A stretch of DNA of 5,125 nucleotides from an uncultured Collinsella sp. (lineage in GTDB: Bacteria > Actinomycetota > Coriobacteriia > Coriobacteriales > Coriobacteriaceae), in NCBI GenBank assembly GCA_900554465.1, contig USHF01000112.1, positions 1 to 5,125 on the forward strand, written 5' to 3'. Made by a program: the position numbers and the translations under genes. Below, in pieces: positions 1 through 5,125 of this stretch (positions within the stretch are counted from its first letter, which is position 1; each line of letters begins with the position of its first letter). The notes below the pieces were generated by a model that searched no databases, had not been told where the DNA came from, and saw only the letters and a program-made list of their open reading frames with translations.

Positions 1-32
1 CGTCGGCAGCGTCAGATGTGTATAAGAGACAG
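1..32 (+). other. Nextera Read 1 transposase adapter (artefact)
   Basis: Bases 1-13 match the Nextera Read 1 tail (CGTCGGCAGCGTC, lacking only its first T). Bases 14-32 are the 19-bp Tn5 mosaic end AGATGTGTATAAGAGACAG. This is library-preparation sequence left in the assembly, not genome. Any open reading frame that begins here is artificial; translation gives the peptides MCIRDS and MYKRQ, which are familiar adapter artefacts in metagenomic protein sets. Genomic sequence starts at base 33. Confidence 0.98.
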
Positions 33-763
33 CACTCGGCAAGGGCGATCGTGGCGCGCGGCGCAGCATCTGCGGGCAGCTCATCGCTTGCGATCTCGAG
101 CACCAGATCCACGTCGGTCGGAACCTCGGAATCGCAAAGCATCATGCCGCTGCTGTCGGTCGTCGCCGTGGCGATGTTCCACATGCGCGATGCAACGCTG
201 CGTGCGATGGGGTCCTCACCGATGACGGCAATCTGGAAGCGCTCGAGCACGTTGGCGGCGCGGGCAAAACCGATGCGCGACTCGGCCTCGGTAACCGAGG
301 GCTTGCCCTCCCACACGTGATGCAGGCGGTTGATATAGGCGTAGGTATCCTGGAACGCCATGCCATCGGCAAACAGGCCGACATTTTCTTGGAACTGCTG
401 CAGAGCGGCCTCGGTGTGCGGGCCAAAATAGCCGTCGTCCTCACCGCAGGCAAAGCCCAAAACGTTGAGCGCCCTCTGCAGGGCCTGAACGTCGGCACCA
501 TGGAAATTGGGCATACGCAGATAGAGCGTACGATCGCCCAGTTTATACGAGGCGTCGACCAGGGCACTCCAGCAGGGAATGTCAACGGCGTGACCGGCGG
601 CAAGACCACTGTCGAGCCTAAAGGTGCCAACAGCCTGCTCGGTGGTGGTGCCAAAGCGCTTGTCGGAGACCTCGGTGTCATCGATTGTATAGCCGAGCTG
701 CAGAAGGCGGGACTGGACGTCCTCGACGGCTGCTCCCCGCATGCCCGTTGTAATAGGTTCCAT
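33..763 (-). CDS. CwlM-like protein with two peptidoglycan-binding domains (3' truncated)
   Basis: The frame stays open from the ATG at 763-761 into the adapter, leaving 243 residues and no stop. The start is supported by AAAGGGG seven bases upstream. Residues about 8-70 (MRGAAVEDVQSRLLQLGY) and about 86-147 (DVQALQRALNVLGF, then DDGYFGPHTEAALQQFQ) are two PG_binding_1-type domains. The stretch ASYKLGDRTLY between them, and the second domain, closely resemble mycobacterial CwlM as I remember it. CwlM is a cytoplasmic amidase homologue that controls MurA, and thus peptidoglycan precursor synthesis, after phosphorylation by PknB. This protein also has no signal peptide or membrane segment, so it is probably cytosolic. 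Residues about 175-243 look like a Rossmann-type amidase fold, but no DxGHGG zinc motif is visible. A regulatory rather than hydrolytic role is inference. The peptidoglycan-binding domains are firm; orthology to CwlM is likely; the function is open. Confidence 0.8.
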
Positions 764-901
764 GAACGAACCCCTTTCGGCGTATCATTCGTACTATTTG
801 AGCGCCTGTCGGATAGACGACGCAAAGAGATGCATAAACATGCACTCAACAGTGTAGCAAGTTGTACCCAAATACGCTGCTGACAGGTTTTATAACCCAC
901 G
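764..901. other. Intergenic region before the CwlM-like gene
   Basis: This 138-bp gap lies between the polyprenyl synthase stop and the CwlM-like start, both on the minus strand. I see no further coding frame and no hairpin with a T-tract that would end the upstream transcript. It holds a candidate extended -10 element (851-859) and a short dyad, TGCAT-4-ATGCA (831-844). The Shine-Dalgarno sequence of the CwlM-like gene is in 771-777. The length of the gap favours a separate promoter, but readthrough from the synthase gene cannot be excluded. Confidence 0.5.
851..859 (-). promoter_or_regulatory. Candidate extended -10 for the CwlM-like gene
   Basis: On the minus strand this reads TGCTACACT, an extended -10 (TGn) plus TACACT, with four of six matches to TATAAT. 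No convincing -35 hexamer lies 16-18 bases upstream, which extended -10 promoters can tolerate. Transcription would begin near 844, giving a leader of about 80 bases. Call made by eye only. Confidence 0.35.
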
Positions 902-1927
902 CTAGTTGAGTCGCTCCACAAAGAAATCTGCCATGGAGAGGAACAACTCGCGTGCGTGCTGATCAAGCTCAACGTTCTCGATGGCCGCTTTGGCCTTGGC
1001 GGTCAGGTCGAGCGCGTAAGTGTGGGCGTAATCGATGGAGCCGGTCTCCTGGAAGATCTCCACGGCGCGTGCGAGCTGCGCGGGATCATCGGTGCCCGAG
1101 GAAAGAATCGCCTCGATCTCGTCGTGGTGGCGTTCATCAGAGAGGGCGTGTACGGCGACAAGCGTGCGCTTGCCCTCGGTGATGTCGGTGCGGAAGTCCT
1201 TGTTGGCGGCCTCTTTGGTGCCGATCAAGTTGAGCAGATCATCTTGGATCTGGAAGGCAAGGCCCGTGTGCAGGCCAAAGGCGCGCAGCGCCTCAATCTG
1301 CTCCTCGCTGCCGCCGCCGATAATGGCTCCGGCGGCAAGTGGCGTGGCTCCGCTGTAGTACGCGGTCTTGTGCGTCGCCATGTCCAGATAATCGTCGACC
1401 GAGATGTCAAAGCGCCCATCGCGGACCCAGCCCAAGTCGAGTGCCTGGCCCTCAATGGTGCGGACGATCATCTCGGTGAGCTCGTGGAGCACGCGGAGTT
1501 TCACGTCTGCCTCGAGCGTGGGGTCGTCGAGAACCGTCTTGGTGACCATGGTGAGCGCTAAATCGCCGCAGTTGATGGCGAGTCCCGTGCCCTCGGTAAG
1601 GTGCATGCAGGGCTTGCCGCGGCGCAGTTGGCCGTTGTCGGCGATGTCGTCGTGGATCAGCGCGCCCGACTGAAAGTGCTCGATGGCTGCCGCGGCGCTG
1701 CGGGCGCTCTCAAAGCTACCGCCCACTGCGGTCGCGGCGAGCATGCAGATGAGCGGGCGGTGGCGCTTGCCGGCATTGGCCGTAAATGCCGAGAGCGGGG
1801 TATACAGGTAACGCTCGATATCGGCGGAAGTCGCCTGTCCGTCAAAAAACGTGGCCAGATAGTCGTTAATCTGGTCAAAGTGCTGGGCTAAAAAGCTGGT
1901 AAACGGACTGGACACGGGTTCTCGCAT
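902..1927 (-). CDS. Polyprenyl diphosphate synthase (trans-isoprenyl)
   Basis: This 341-residue protein is of normal length for the polyprenyl_synt family. These enzymes add isopentenyl diphosphate units to an allylic primer in the cytosol, making chains for quinones, carotenoids or prenyl lipids. The landmarks appear in order. GKRHRP (53-58) is the isopentenyl-diphosphate site. HDDIADNGQLRRG holds the first Asp-rich motif, D93-D94-x-x-D97. K187-T188 follows. FQIQDDLLN (225-233) is the second Asp-rich motif, and K243 and K253 follow it. Two points stand out. The third acidic position of the second motif is Asn233 instead of Asp. The residues four and five before the first motif are Ala89 and Gly88, with no bulky aromatic, which favours longer products than farnesyl diphosphate. 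The product length and final pathway cannot be read from the sequence. The ATG at 1927 has only a weak AAGAAAG upstream; GTG codon 5 is a possible alternative start. Confidence 0.93.
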   Translation of the reverse strand: MREPVSSPFTSFLAQHFDQINDYLATFFDGQATSADIERYLYTPLSAFTANAGKRHRPLICMLAATAVGGSFESARSAAAAIEHFQSGALIHDDIADNGQLRRGKPCMHLTEGTGLAINCGDLALTMVTKTVLDDPTLEADVKLRVLHELTEMIVRTIEGQALDLGWVRDGRFDISVDDYLDMATHKTAYYSGATPLAAGAIIGGGSEEQIEALRAFGLHTGLAFQIQDDLLNLIGTKEAANKDFRTDITEGKRTLVAVHALSDERHHDEIEAILSSGTDDPAQLARAVEIFQETGSIDYAHTYALDLTAKAKAAIENVELDQHARELFLSMADFFVERLN

Positions 1928-1950
1928 TCTTTCTTAGGTTGCACTGTTGC

Positions 1951-1956
1951 ATTATG
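1951..1956 (-). promoter_or_regulatory. Candidate -10 for the polyprenyl synthase gene
   Basis: CATAAT on the minus strand matches the -10 consensus at five of six positions. The -35 region 17-18 bases upstream is poor (CCAATG or CCCAAT). A start near 1944 would leave a short leader of about 17 bases. The element sits inside the perfect dyad TGCATTATGCA (1948-1958), so binding there could block the promoter. Confidence 0.3.
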
Positions 1957-1999
1957 CAGACAACATATTGCCACATTGGGGCGTCGAGCGCGGCGGTTG

Positions 2000-2025
2000 A
2001 AGACGATTGAGTCTTGCGGTCGCAA
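2000..2025 (-). terminator. Weak hairpins downstream of the PTS-HAD gene
   Basis: Two adjoining inverted repeats follow the PTS-HAD stop. TTGCG-2-CGCAA lies at 2014-2025 and AAGAC-6-GTCTT at 2000-2015. They share two bases, so they are alternatives rather than a tandem pair. Neither is GC-rich and neither is followed by a T-tract on either strand. They could be an RNA 3' end or processing site, but this is not a canonical intrinsic terminator. Confidence 0.2.
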
Positions 2026-2043
2026 ACGCGGTGAGGGGCTCGG

Positions 2044-4494
2044 CTAGATAAGCCCAAAGTGTTCGAGCGCGGTGACGACGCCGTCGTGGTCGAAGCTGTC
2101 GGTTACGTAGTCGGCCTTTTCCTTGAGGAAGTCCGGCGCGTTGCCCATGGCGATGCCAACATCGACCGCCTCCATGAGGGCGATGTCGTTGCTCGCGTCG
2201 CCAATGCCATATACGGTGCCGTGGTCTGGTCCCAGGGCGTCAAGCACAGCCTTGATTCCGGCCCGTTTGGTGCACTCGCGCGGCGAGATTTCTGTGACCT
2301 CGAGCTCGAGCTCGTTGAGGCAGAGCAGAGGTCCAAGCTCTTCATCTTGGGCGATGCGGTTGGCAAGTGGTGTGGACATAAGAATTTTATAGGCGTTGTA
2401 GTGCTCAAGTTGCGTGACGGCGTCGCCCACGGTGCGTGCGTAGCCGTACGTCTCGGGGGCATCTGCACTCATGCGCACGACGCGATCGATGCCCTCAAAG
2501 CGAATGACCTCGCCCGATTGCTCGAGATAGGGGGCGAGGCGCTGTAGCAGACCAGGGTTTATGGCTGCATTTCGCACGATACGCCCCTCGAGTTCGGCGT
2601 AACCGCCCGCGAGGCACACGACGCCTGCCCACGGCAGCTCGAGCAGCTTGGGATGGATGCAGCTGAGGGTGCGCCCCGTACAGATAAAGGCTTTGTTGCC
2701 GTTGGCGACAAACGTGCGAATTGCCTGTGCAACCGTCTCGTTGGGATAGGGGGAGAGGTCTCGCTCACCCTCGGGAAGCTCCTGGGCAAGTCTGGGATCT
2801 TGCCAGGCGAGCGTACCGTCGATGTCGAAGAAGCAGACATTGCCATGCTTTTTGGTGGCGTCGGCGGCATGAGAAGGCGAGGCGGCGAATGCAAAACCCG
2901 GTTCGAGTCCCATAATCCGATCAAAGTGCTCTTTGACGCGGGGTACCGAGATGCCGATGATTACCTGAGCGGTCTTGCCGGTGACGATGAGGCCTTTGGC
3001 ACCCGCTGCGACAAAGGTCGCATTGTCCGCGACGATGGAAGGGTCTGCGACCTCGACGCGCAGGCGCGTGGCGCAGTTGGTTGCGCCCACGATATTGCCA
3101 ACGCCACCTAAAAGCTGAATTACCCGCTCGGCGAGGACGTGATCTTGATCGGATTGAATACTGACCTCGCCATTGGGAGATTGCTCTTTGGCAAAGCCGC
3201 TTCCCGTTAAACGATCGATTGCCGCGCGATTGGAGACATGATCCTCGCGGCCCGGCGTCTTAAGGTCATAGACCAAGATGAGTGCTCGAAAACTAACAAA
3301 AAAGATGAGGCTAAAGGCAAGACCGATACCGAGCGCCAAAAGGTAGGAGCCGGCATGCATTCGCATGAGTGGGATGAAGTTGAAGGCCGTCATTTCCATG
3401 AGACCGCCCGAGAAGATGCCGACGATACCGAAGAAGTTCATGGTCATGGCAAGGCAGGAGGACAGGACGGCGTAGAGCAAAAAGAGTCCGGGATAGGTGA
3501 ACATAAAGAGAAACTCGAGCGGCTCGGTGACGCCGCAGACCACCGAGGCGACGATGGCGGGCAAAAGGATGACCTTAAGGCCGGCGCGGCGTTCGGGTTT
3601 GGCGGTGAAATAGAATGCTGCCGCGATGGCGGGAAGGCCAAAGAGCTTGCCCCAGCCGGTGGCGGTAAAACCTGCCCAGGGCGCAAGTTCATTTAAAGGG
3701 CGCGTGCTATGGGAGAGAATGGGGAGTATGTTGGTCCACGTGGCGTAAATACCGTCGTGAATGACCAGATTGTCGTAATAGATGGGCATATAGAGCAGAT
3801 GGTGCAGCCCCATGGGCTCGAGCGCTCGCTCCAAAAACACAAAGATGCCCACGCCGAAGGGGCCGACGCCCGCAAGTGCGTGGCGCAGCATTTCGGTCGC
3901 GGCGTATGCGAAGGGCACGATGGCGGCCGAGATGGCGGCAAGGGCAAACACGGCAAAAAAGCTGATGAGGTAGACCAGCGAGGAACCCGAGAAGGTGCCG
4001 AGCCAATCGGGAACCTTGGCATCGTAGAAGCGGTCATGGATGGCGACGACGGTTGCCGATACCGCCAGCGGGCCGATAATGCCGGTGTCGAGCGTCTTGA
4101 TGCCGTCGATGACGGTGATACCGCTGGCGGGGGTCAAAGATGATGGGTACTTAAGCCCAAGGTTGTCTCCGCTCAGCTTAATGATCTCGCTCAAAAAGAA
4201 GCAATAGGCAAAATAGGCCACGAGTGCCTCGAGGCAGCAGCGTGCCGGTTGCTTTTGGGCAAGACCGATAGGCAGCGCTACGGCAAAAAGGAGCGGGAGA
4301 CGTTTAAAGACCGTCCACGAGCCGCGCTGGATGATGGTCCAGAAAACGTACCAAGGGGTTCCGTATACGGCGAGGTCGCCGACGATGTCTACGGTCGTGG
4401 CGAGGGCGGAGATGCCGACCATGAGGCCTGATATAGAAAACAGCATGGCGGGCGCGAACATGGCTCCGCCAAAACGTTGGATTTTCTGCAGCAT
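2044..4494 (-). CDS. Alpha-glucoside-type PTS EIICB fused to HAD-IIB phosphatase
   Basis: One uninterrupted frame encodes 816 residues in three parts. Residues 1 to about 418 are a PTS EIIC membrane domain of the alpha-glucoside/maltose type. The opening (MLQKIQRFGGAMF), the GLHH motif (229-232), the GVTEPLEF motif (321-328, with the substrate-site Glu324) and the closing DLKTPGRED resemble Bacillus MalP. Residues about 451-530 are EIIB, with phospho-cysteine Cys474 in NCATRLR. After a linker of about 20 residues, 551-816 form a Cof-type HAD-IIB hydrolase. Its motifs are DIDGT with Asp557 and Asp559, ICTGR with Thr606, Lys743, and GDASND with Asp766 and Asp770; a cap domain lies between. EIIC and EIIB would import and phosphorylate a sugar, probably an alpha-glucoside, using an EIIA encoded elsewhere. 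The HAD part could dephosphorylate the product, since all its catalytic residues appear intact. The substrate is inferred. The start ATG 4494-4492 is chosen because GGAAGG lies six bases upstream and MalP-type proteins begin at this point. The frame extends 12 codons further to a TTG, which lacks this support. Confidence 0.92.
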   Translation of the reverse strand: MLQKIQRFGGAMFAPAMLFSISGLMVGISALATTVDIVGDLAVYGTPWYVFWTIIQRGSWTVFKRLPLLFAVALPIGLAQKQPARCCLEALVAYFAYCFFLSEIIKLSGDNLGLKYPSSLTPASGITVIDGIKTLDTGIIGPLAVSATVVAIHDRFYDAKVPDWLGTFSGSSLVYLISFFAVFALAAISAAIVPFAYAATEMLRHALAGVGPFGVGIFVFLERALEPMGLHHLLYMPIYYDNLVIHDGIYATWTNILPILSHSTRPLNELAPWAGFTATGWGKLFGLPAIAAAFYFTAKPERRAGLKVILLPAIVASVVCGVTEPLEFLFMFTYPGLFLLYAVLSSCLAMTMNFFGIVGIFSGGLMEMTAFNFIPLMRMHAGSYLLALGIGLAFSLIFFVSFRALILVYDLKTPGREDHVSNRAAIDRLTGSGFAKEQSPNGEVSIQSDQDHVLAERVIQLLGGVGNIVGATNCATRLRVEVADPSIVADNATFVAAGAKGLIVTGKTAQVIIGISVPRVKEHFDRIMGLEPGFAFAASPSHAADATKKHGNVCFFDIDGTLAWQDPRLAQELPEGERDLSPYPNETVAQAIRTFVANGNKAFICTGRTLSCIHPKLLELPWAGVVCLAGGYAELEGRIVRNAAINPGLLQRLAPYLEQSGEVIRFEGIDRVVRMSADAPETYGYARTVGDAVTQLEHYNAYKILMSTPLANRIAQDEELGPLLCLNELELEVTEISPRECTKRAGIKAVLDALGPDHGTVYGIGDASNDIALMEAVDVGIAMGNAPDFLKEKADYVTDSFDHDGVVTALEHFGLI

Positions 4495-4500
4495 AATATG

Positions 4501-4506
4501 CCTTCC
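4501..4506 (-). promoter_or_regulatory. Ribosome binding site fixing the PTS-HAD start
   Basis: GGAAGG on the minus strand lies six bases before the ATG at 4494-4492. It decides between that ATG and the in-frame TTG at 4530-4528, because here the Shine-Dalgarno sequence would fall inside the longer reading frame. Confidence 0.75.
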
Positions 4507-4534
4507 GGATGCAACATGCTGTGCGAGCAAGAAC

Positions 4535-4542
4535 GTTTAAAC
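4535..4542. promoter_or_regulatory. GTTTAAAC operator candidate, PTS side
   Basis: This perfect 8-bp palindrome fits the GT-N-TA-N-AC pattern described for operators of the HutC subfamily of GntR regulators. It lies just downstream of the predicted PTS -10 element, at about +3 to +10, a place where a repressor would block initiation. The 10-bp GTTTAAACAA recurs in the same orientation at 4657-4666, next to the regulator gene. Confidence 0.55.
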
Positions 4543-4556
4543 AATGAACTCATTGT
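4541..4556. promoter_or_regulatory. 16-bp dyad overlapping the PTS -10
   Basis: ACAATGA-AC-TCATTGT is a perfect 7-bp inverted repeat with a two-base spacer. It covers most of the TACAAT -10 element. Its centre is 10 bp, about one helical turn, from the centre of the GTTTAAAC site, so two dimers could bind on the same DNA face. Which protein binds is unknown. Confidence 0.45.
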
Positions 4557-4557
4557 A
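4552..4557 (-). promoter_or_regulatory. Candidate -10 of the PTS-HAD promoter
   Basis: TACAAT on the minus strand matches the -10 consensus at five of six positions. No good -35 hexamer is present at 17 bp (AATGCG), so the promoter may be weak or need an activator. The predicted start near 4545 gives a leader of about 50 bases. Confidence 0.5.
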
Positions 4558-4617
4558 GAGGACTGGCTGCTTGCCGCATTGACGGTTTTGATTCGGTCCG
4601 ACTTGGGTTTCGGGGGA

Positions 4618-4658
4618 ACCGTCGACGGTAAATAATCCGTACTTTACCGATAATCGGT
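4618..4658. repeat. Cluster of ACCG/CGGT dyads
   Basis: Three overlapping inverted repeats share the half-sites ACCG and CGGT. The palindrome ACCGTCGACGGT is at 4618-4629. CGGTAAA-10-TTTACCG is at 4626-4649. ACCGAT-A-ATCGGT is at 4646-4658 and touches the second GTTTAAAC. The first and third have the same layout, ACCG and CGGT separated by four and five bases. This looks like a binding site for a dimeric regulator, or less likely a transcribed hairpin. The binding protein is not identifiable. Confidence 0.5.
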
Positions 4659-4664
4659 TTAAAC
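4657..4664. promoter_or_regulatory. GTTTAAAC operator candidate, regulator side
   Basis: This is the second copy of the HutC-type palindrome GT-T-TA-A-AC. Its centre is 122 bp from that of the first copy. It lies 54 bp upstream of the regulator start and would coincide with the -35 region of the TGCTATCGT promoter candidate, as expected for autorepression. Confidence 0.55.
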
Positions 4665-4676
4665 AACTTTAAGAAA

Positions 4677-4685
4677 TGCTATCGT
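4677..4685 (+). promoter_or_regulatory. Candidate extended -10 for the GntR regulator gene
   Basis: TGCTATCGT is a TGn extended -10 with hexamer TATCGT (4680-4685). The -35 position 17 bp upstream falls on GTTTAA in the operator and is a poor match. GATAAT at 4649-4654, inside the ACCGATAATCGGT dyad, is a second -10 candidate, also without a good -35. The choice between them is uncertain. Confidence 0.3.
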
Positions 4686-4707
4686 GCCTAGCCATACATA
4701 TTCATTA

Positions 4708-4713
4708 GAGGTG
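4708..4713 (+). promoter_or_regulatory. Ribosome binding site of the GntR regulator
   Basis: GAGGTG lies five bases before the ATG at 4719, a strong Shine-Dalgarno match that fixes the start of the regulator gene. Confidence 0.7.
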
Positions 4714-4718
4714 AAGTC

Positions 4719-5076
4719 ATGCCAAAAGCGATTTACGAAGGAATCTACCGCGAGATCCGTTCGCGCATCATCAACGGGACCTATGCGTTTCAGGAGATGC
4801 TGCCAACCGAAGCCGAGCTGACCGCGGAGTTTGGCTGCACGCGCAATACCGTTCGACGCGCCTTGAGCATGCTGGCCGACCAGATGTTTGTGCAGCCTAT
4901 ACACGGCAAGGGCGTGCGCGTTATTTGGCTTAAGGGCGAAACCGATATGCTGGGCGCACTCGAAGAGGTTGAGTCGTTTGGCGAGTTCGCAAAACGCAAC
5001 AATGCCGTCGCATCGACCGAGGTCAAGTCTTTTGAACATTTGATTTGCACTGAGCAACTCTCTCGTCGCCTGGGCT
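4719..5076 (+). CDS. GntR/HutC-family regulator, TreR-like (3' truncated)
   Basis: The first 119 residues are genomic; the codons after 5075 run into adapter. Residues about 4-66 form a GntR winged helix-turn-helix: IYREIRSRIINGTY, then LPTEAELTAEFGCTRNTVRRAL with the recognition helix near 40-50, then the wing IHGKGVRV (61-68). From about residue 75 the sequence begins to look like a UTRA ligand-binding domain of the HutC subfamily, and the order resembles Bacillus TreR. TreR-type repressors release DNA when they bind a phosphorylated sugar. The gene diverges from the PTS-HAD gene across 224 bp that contain two HutC-type palindromes, so it most likely represses that gene and itself. The ligand is inferred to be the sugar phosphate made by the PTS. 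About half of a usual 240-residue protein is missing. The trailing residues SVSYTHLTLPTTPYV are adapter-encoded and not part of the protein. Confidence 0.9.
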
Positions 5077-5125
5077 CTGTCTCTTATACACATCTGACGC
5101 TGCCGACGACTCCTTACGTGTAGAT
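5077..5125 (-). other. Reverse-complement Nextera adapter with i5 index (artefact)
   Basis: Bases 5077-5095 are the reverse complement of the Tn5 mosaic end, and 5096-5109 the rest of the Read 1 adapter. CTCCTTAC (5110-5117) is the reverse complement of i5 index GTAAGGAG, which I recall as Nextera S505/N505. GTGTAGAT (5118-5125) starts the P5 sequence. This is sequencing read-through, not genome. Confidence 0.98.

Larger units (their letters stand above)
1928..2043. other. Intergenic region between the PTS and polyprenyl synthase genes
   Basis: This 116-bp gap separates two minus-strand genes and contains no credible gene. Read on the minus strand, it has two small hairpins near the PTS end (2000-2025) and a CATAAT -10-like element near the synthase start. 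The TGCAT-T-ATGCA dyad at 1948-1958 overlaps that element. The gap and the change of function suggest the synthase gene is not simply part of the PTS operon. Confidence 0.5.

Noticed and set aside
317..883. 188-residue open frame on the plus strand
   Set aside because: It is antisense to the CwlM-like gene, has no recognisable domain, and runs through the intergenic region. It is a typical shadow frame in GC-rich coding DNA.
956..1561. 201-residue open frame on the plus strand
   Set aside because: It lies wholly antisense to the polyprenyl synthase, whose motifs are clear, and it lacks a domain of its own.
2000..2025. Strong intrinsic terminator after the PTS-HAD gene
   Set aside because: The stems are only five base pairs and no T-tract follows on either strand, so only a low-confidence hairpin is listed.
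2059..2547. 162-residue open frame on the plus strand
   Set aside because: It is antisense to the HAD domain of the fusion protein and shows no domain or convincing upstream signals.
4495..4530. TTG-initiated extension of the PTS-HAD protein by 12 residues
   Set aside because: The Shine-Dalgarno GGAAGG at 4501-4506 would lie inside the coding region, the predicted operator would sit immediately upstream, and MalP-type proteins begin at the internal Met (MLQKIQRFGG).
4659..5093. 144-residue minus-strand frame beginning MCIRDR
   Set aside because: Its start lies inside the adapter at the right end, and the rest is antisense to the GntR gene and the control region.
1..5125. Terminal inverted repeats marking a transposon
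   Set aside because: The matching ends are Nextera adapter containing the engineered Tn5 mosaic end. There is no transposase gene, and one end continues into a sequencing index.

Overview
The window is a short assembled contig from a moderately GC-rich bacterium. Both ends are Illumina Nextera adapter, not genome: bases 1-32 are the Read 1 transposase adapter, and 5077-5125 are its reverse complement followed by an i5 index and the start of P5. The biological insert is therefore 33-5076. Gene content suggests an actinobacterium. A gut Coriobacteriia lineage close to Collinsella or Olsenella is my best guess, from the CwlM-like protein combined with a sugar PTS and from the style of the proteins. 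No rRNA, tRNA or marker gene is present to prove it.

Layout. (1) 33-763, minus: 3'-truncated gene for a cytoplasmic protein with two peptidoglycan-binding-type domains, resembling actinobacterial CwlM, followed by what looks like a shortened amidase-like region. (2) 902-1927, minus: complete polyprenyl diphosphate synthase. (3) 2044-4494, minus: complete 816-residue fusion of an alpha-glucoside-type PTS EIIC and EIIB with a C-terminal HAD-IIB (Cof-type) phosphatase. (4) 4495-4718: divergent control region with two copies of GTTTAAAC and several further dyads. (5) 4719-5076, plus: 3'-truncated gene for a GntR/HutC-family regulator, TreR-like at its N-terminus.

How the parts may work together. 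The right half reads as one sugar module: a divergently transcribed repressor and a PTS permease that would phosphorylate an alpha-glucoside such as maltose during import. The phosphatase domain on the same chain could remove that phosphate again. EIIA is not on the chain and must come from elsewhere. The two GTTTAAAC sites fit the known HutC-subfamily operator pattern GT-N-TA-N-AC; one lies at the predicted transcription start of the PTS gene and the other just upstream of the regulator gene. The left half has two genes with cell-envelope or isoprenoid roles. They share the strand of the PTS gene but are separated by gaps of 116 and 138 bp and may have their own promoters.

The strongest leads are the PTS-phosphatase fusion, its dyad-rich control region, and the apparently non-catalytic CwlM-like protein. 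All function and organism statements come from reading the sequence and from recalled family features, without database searches.
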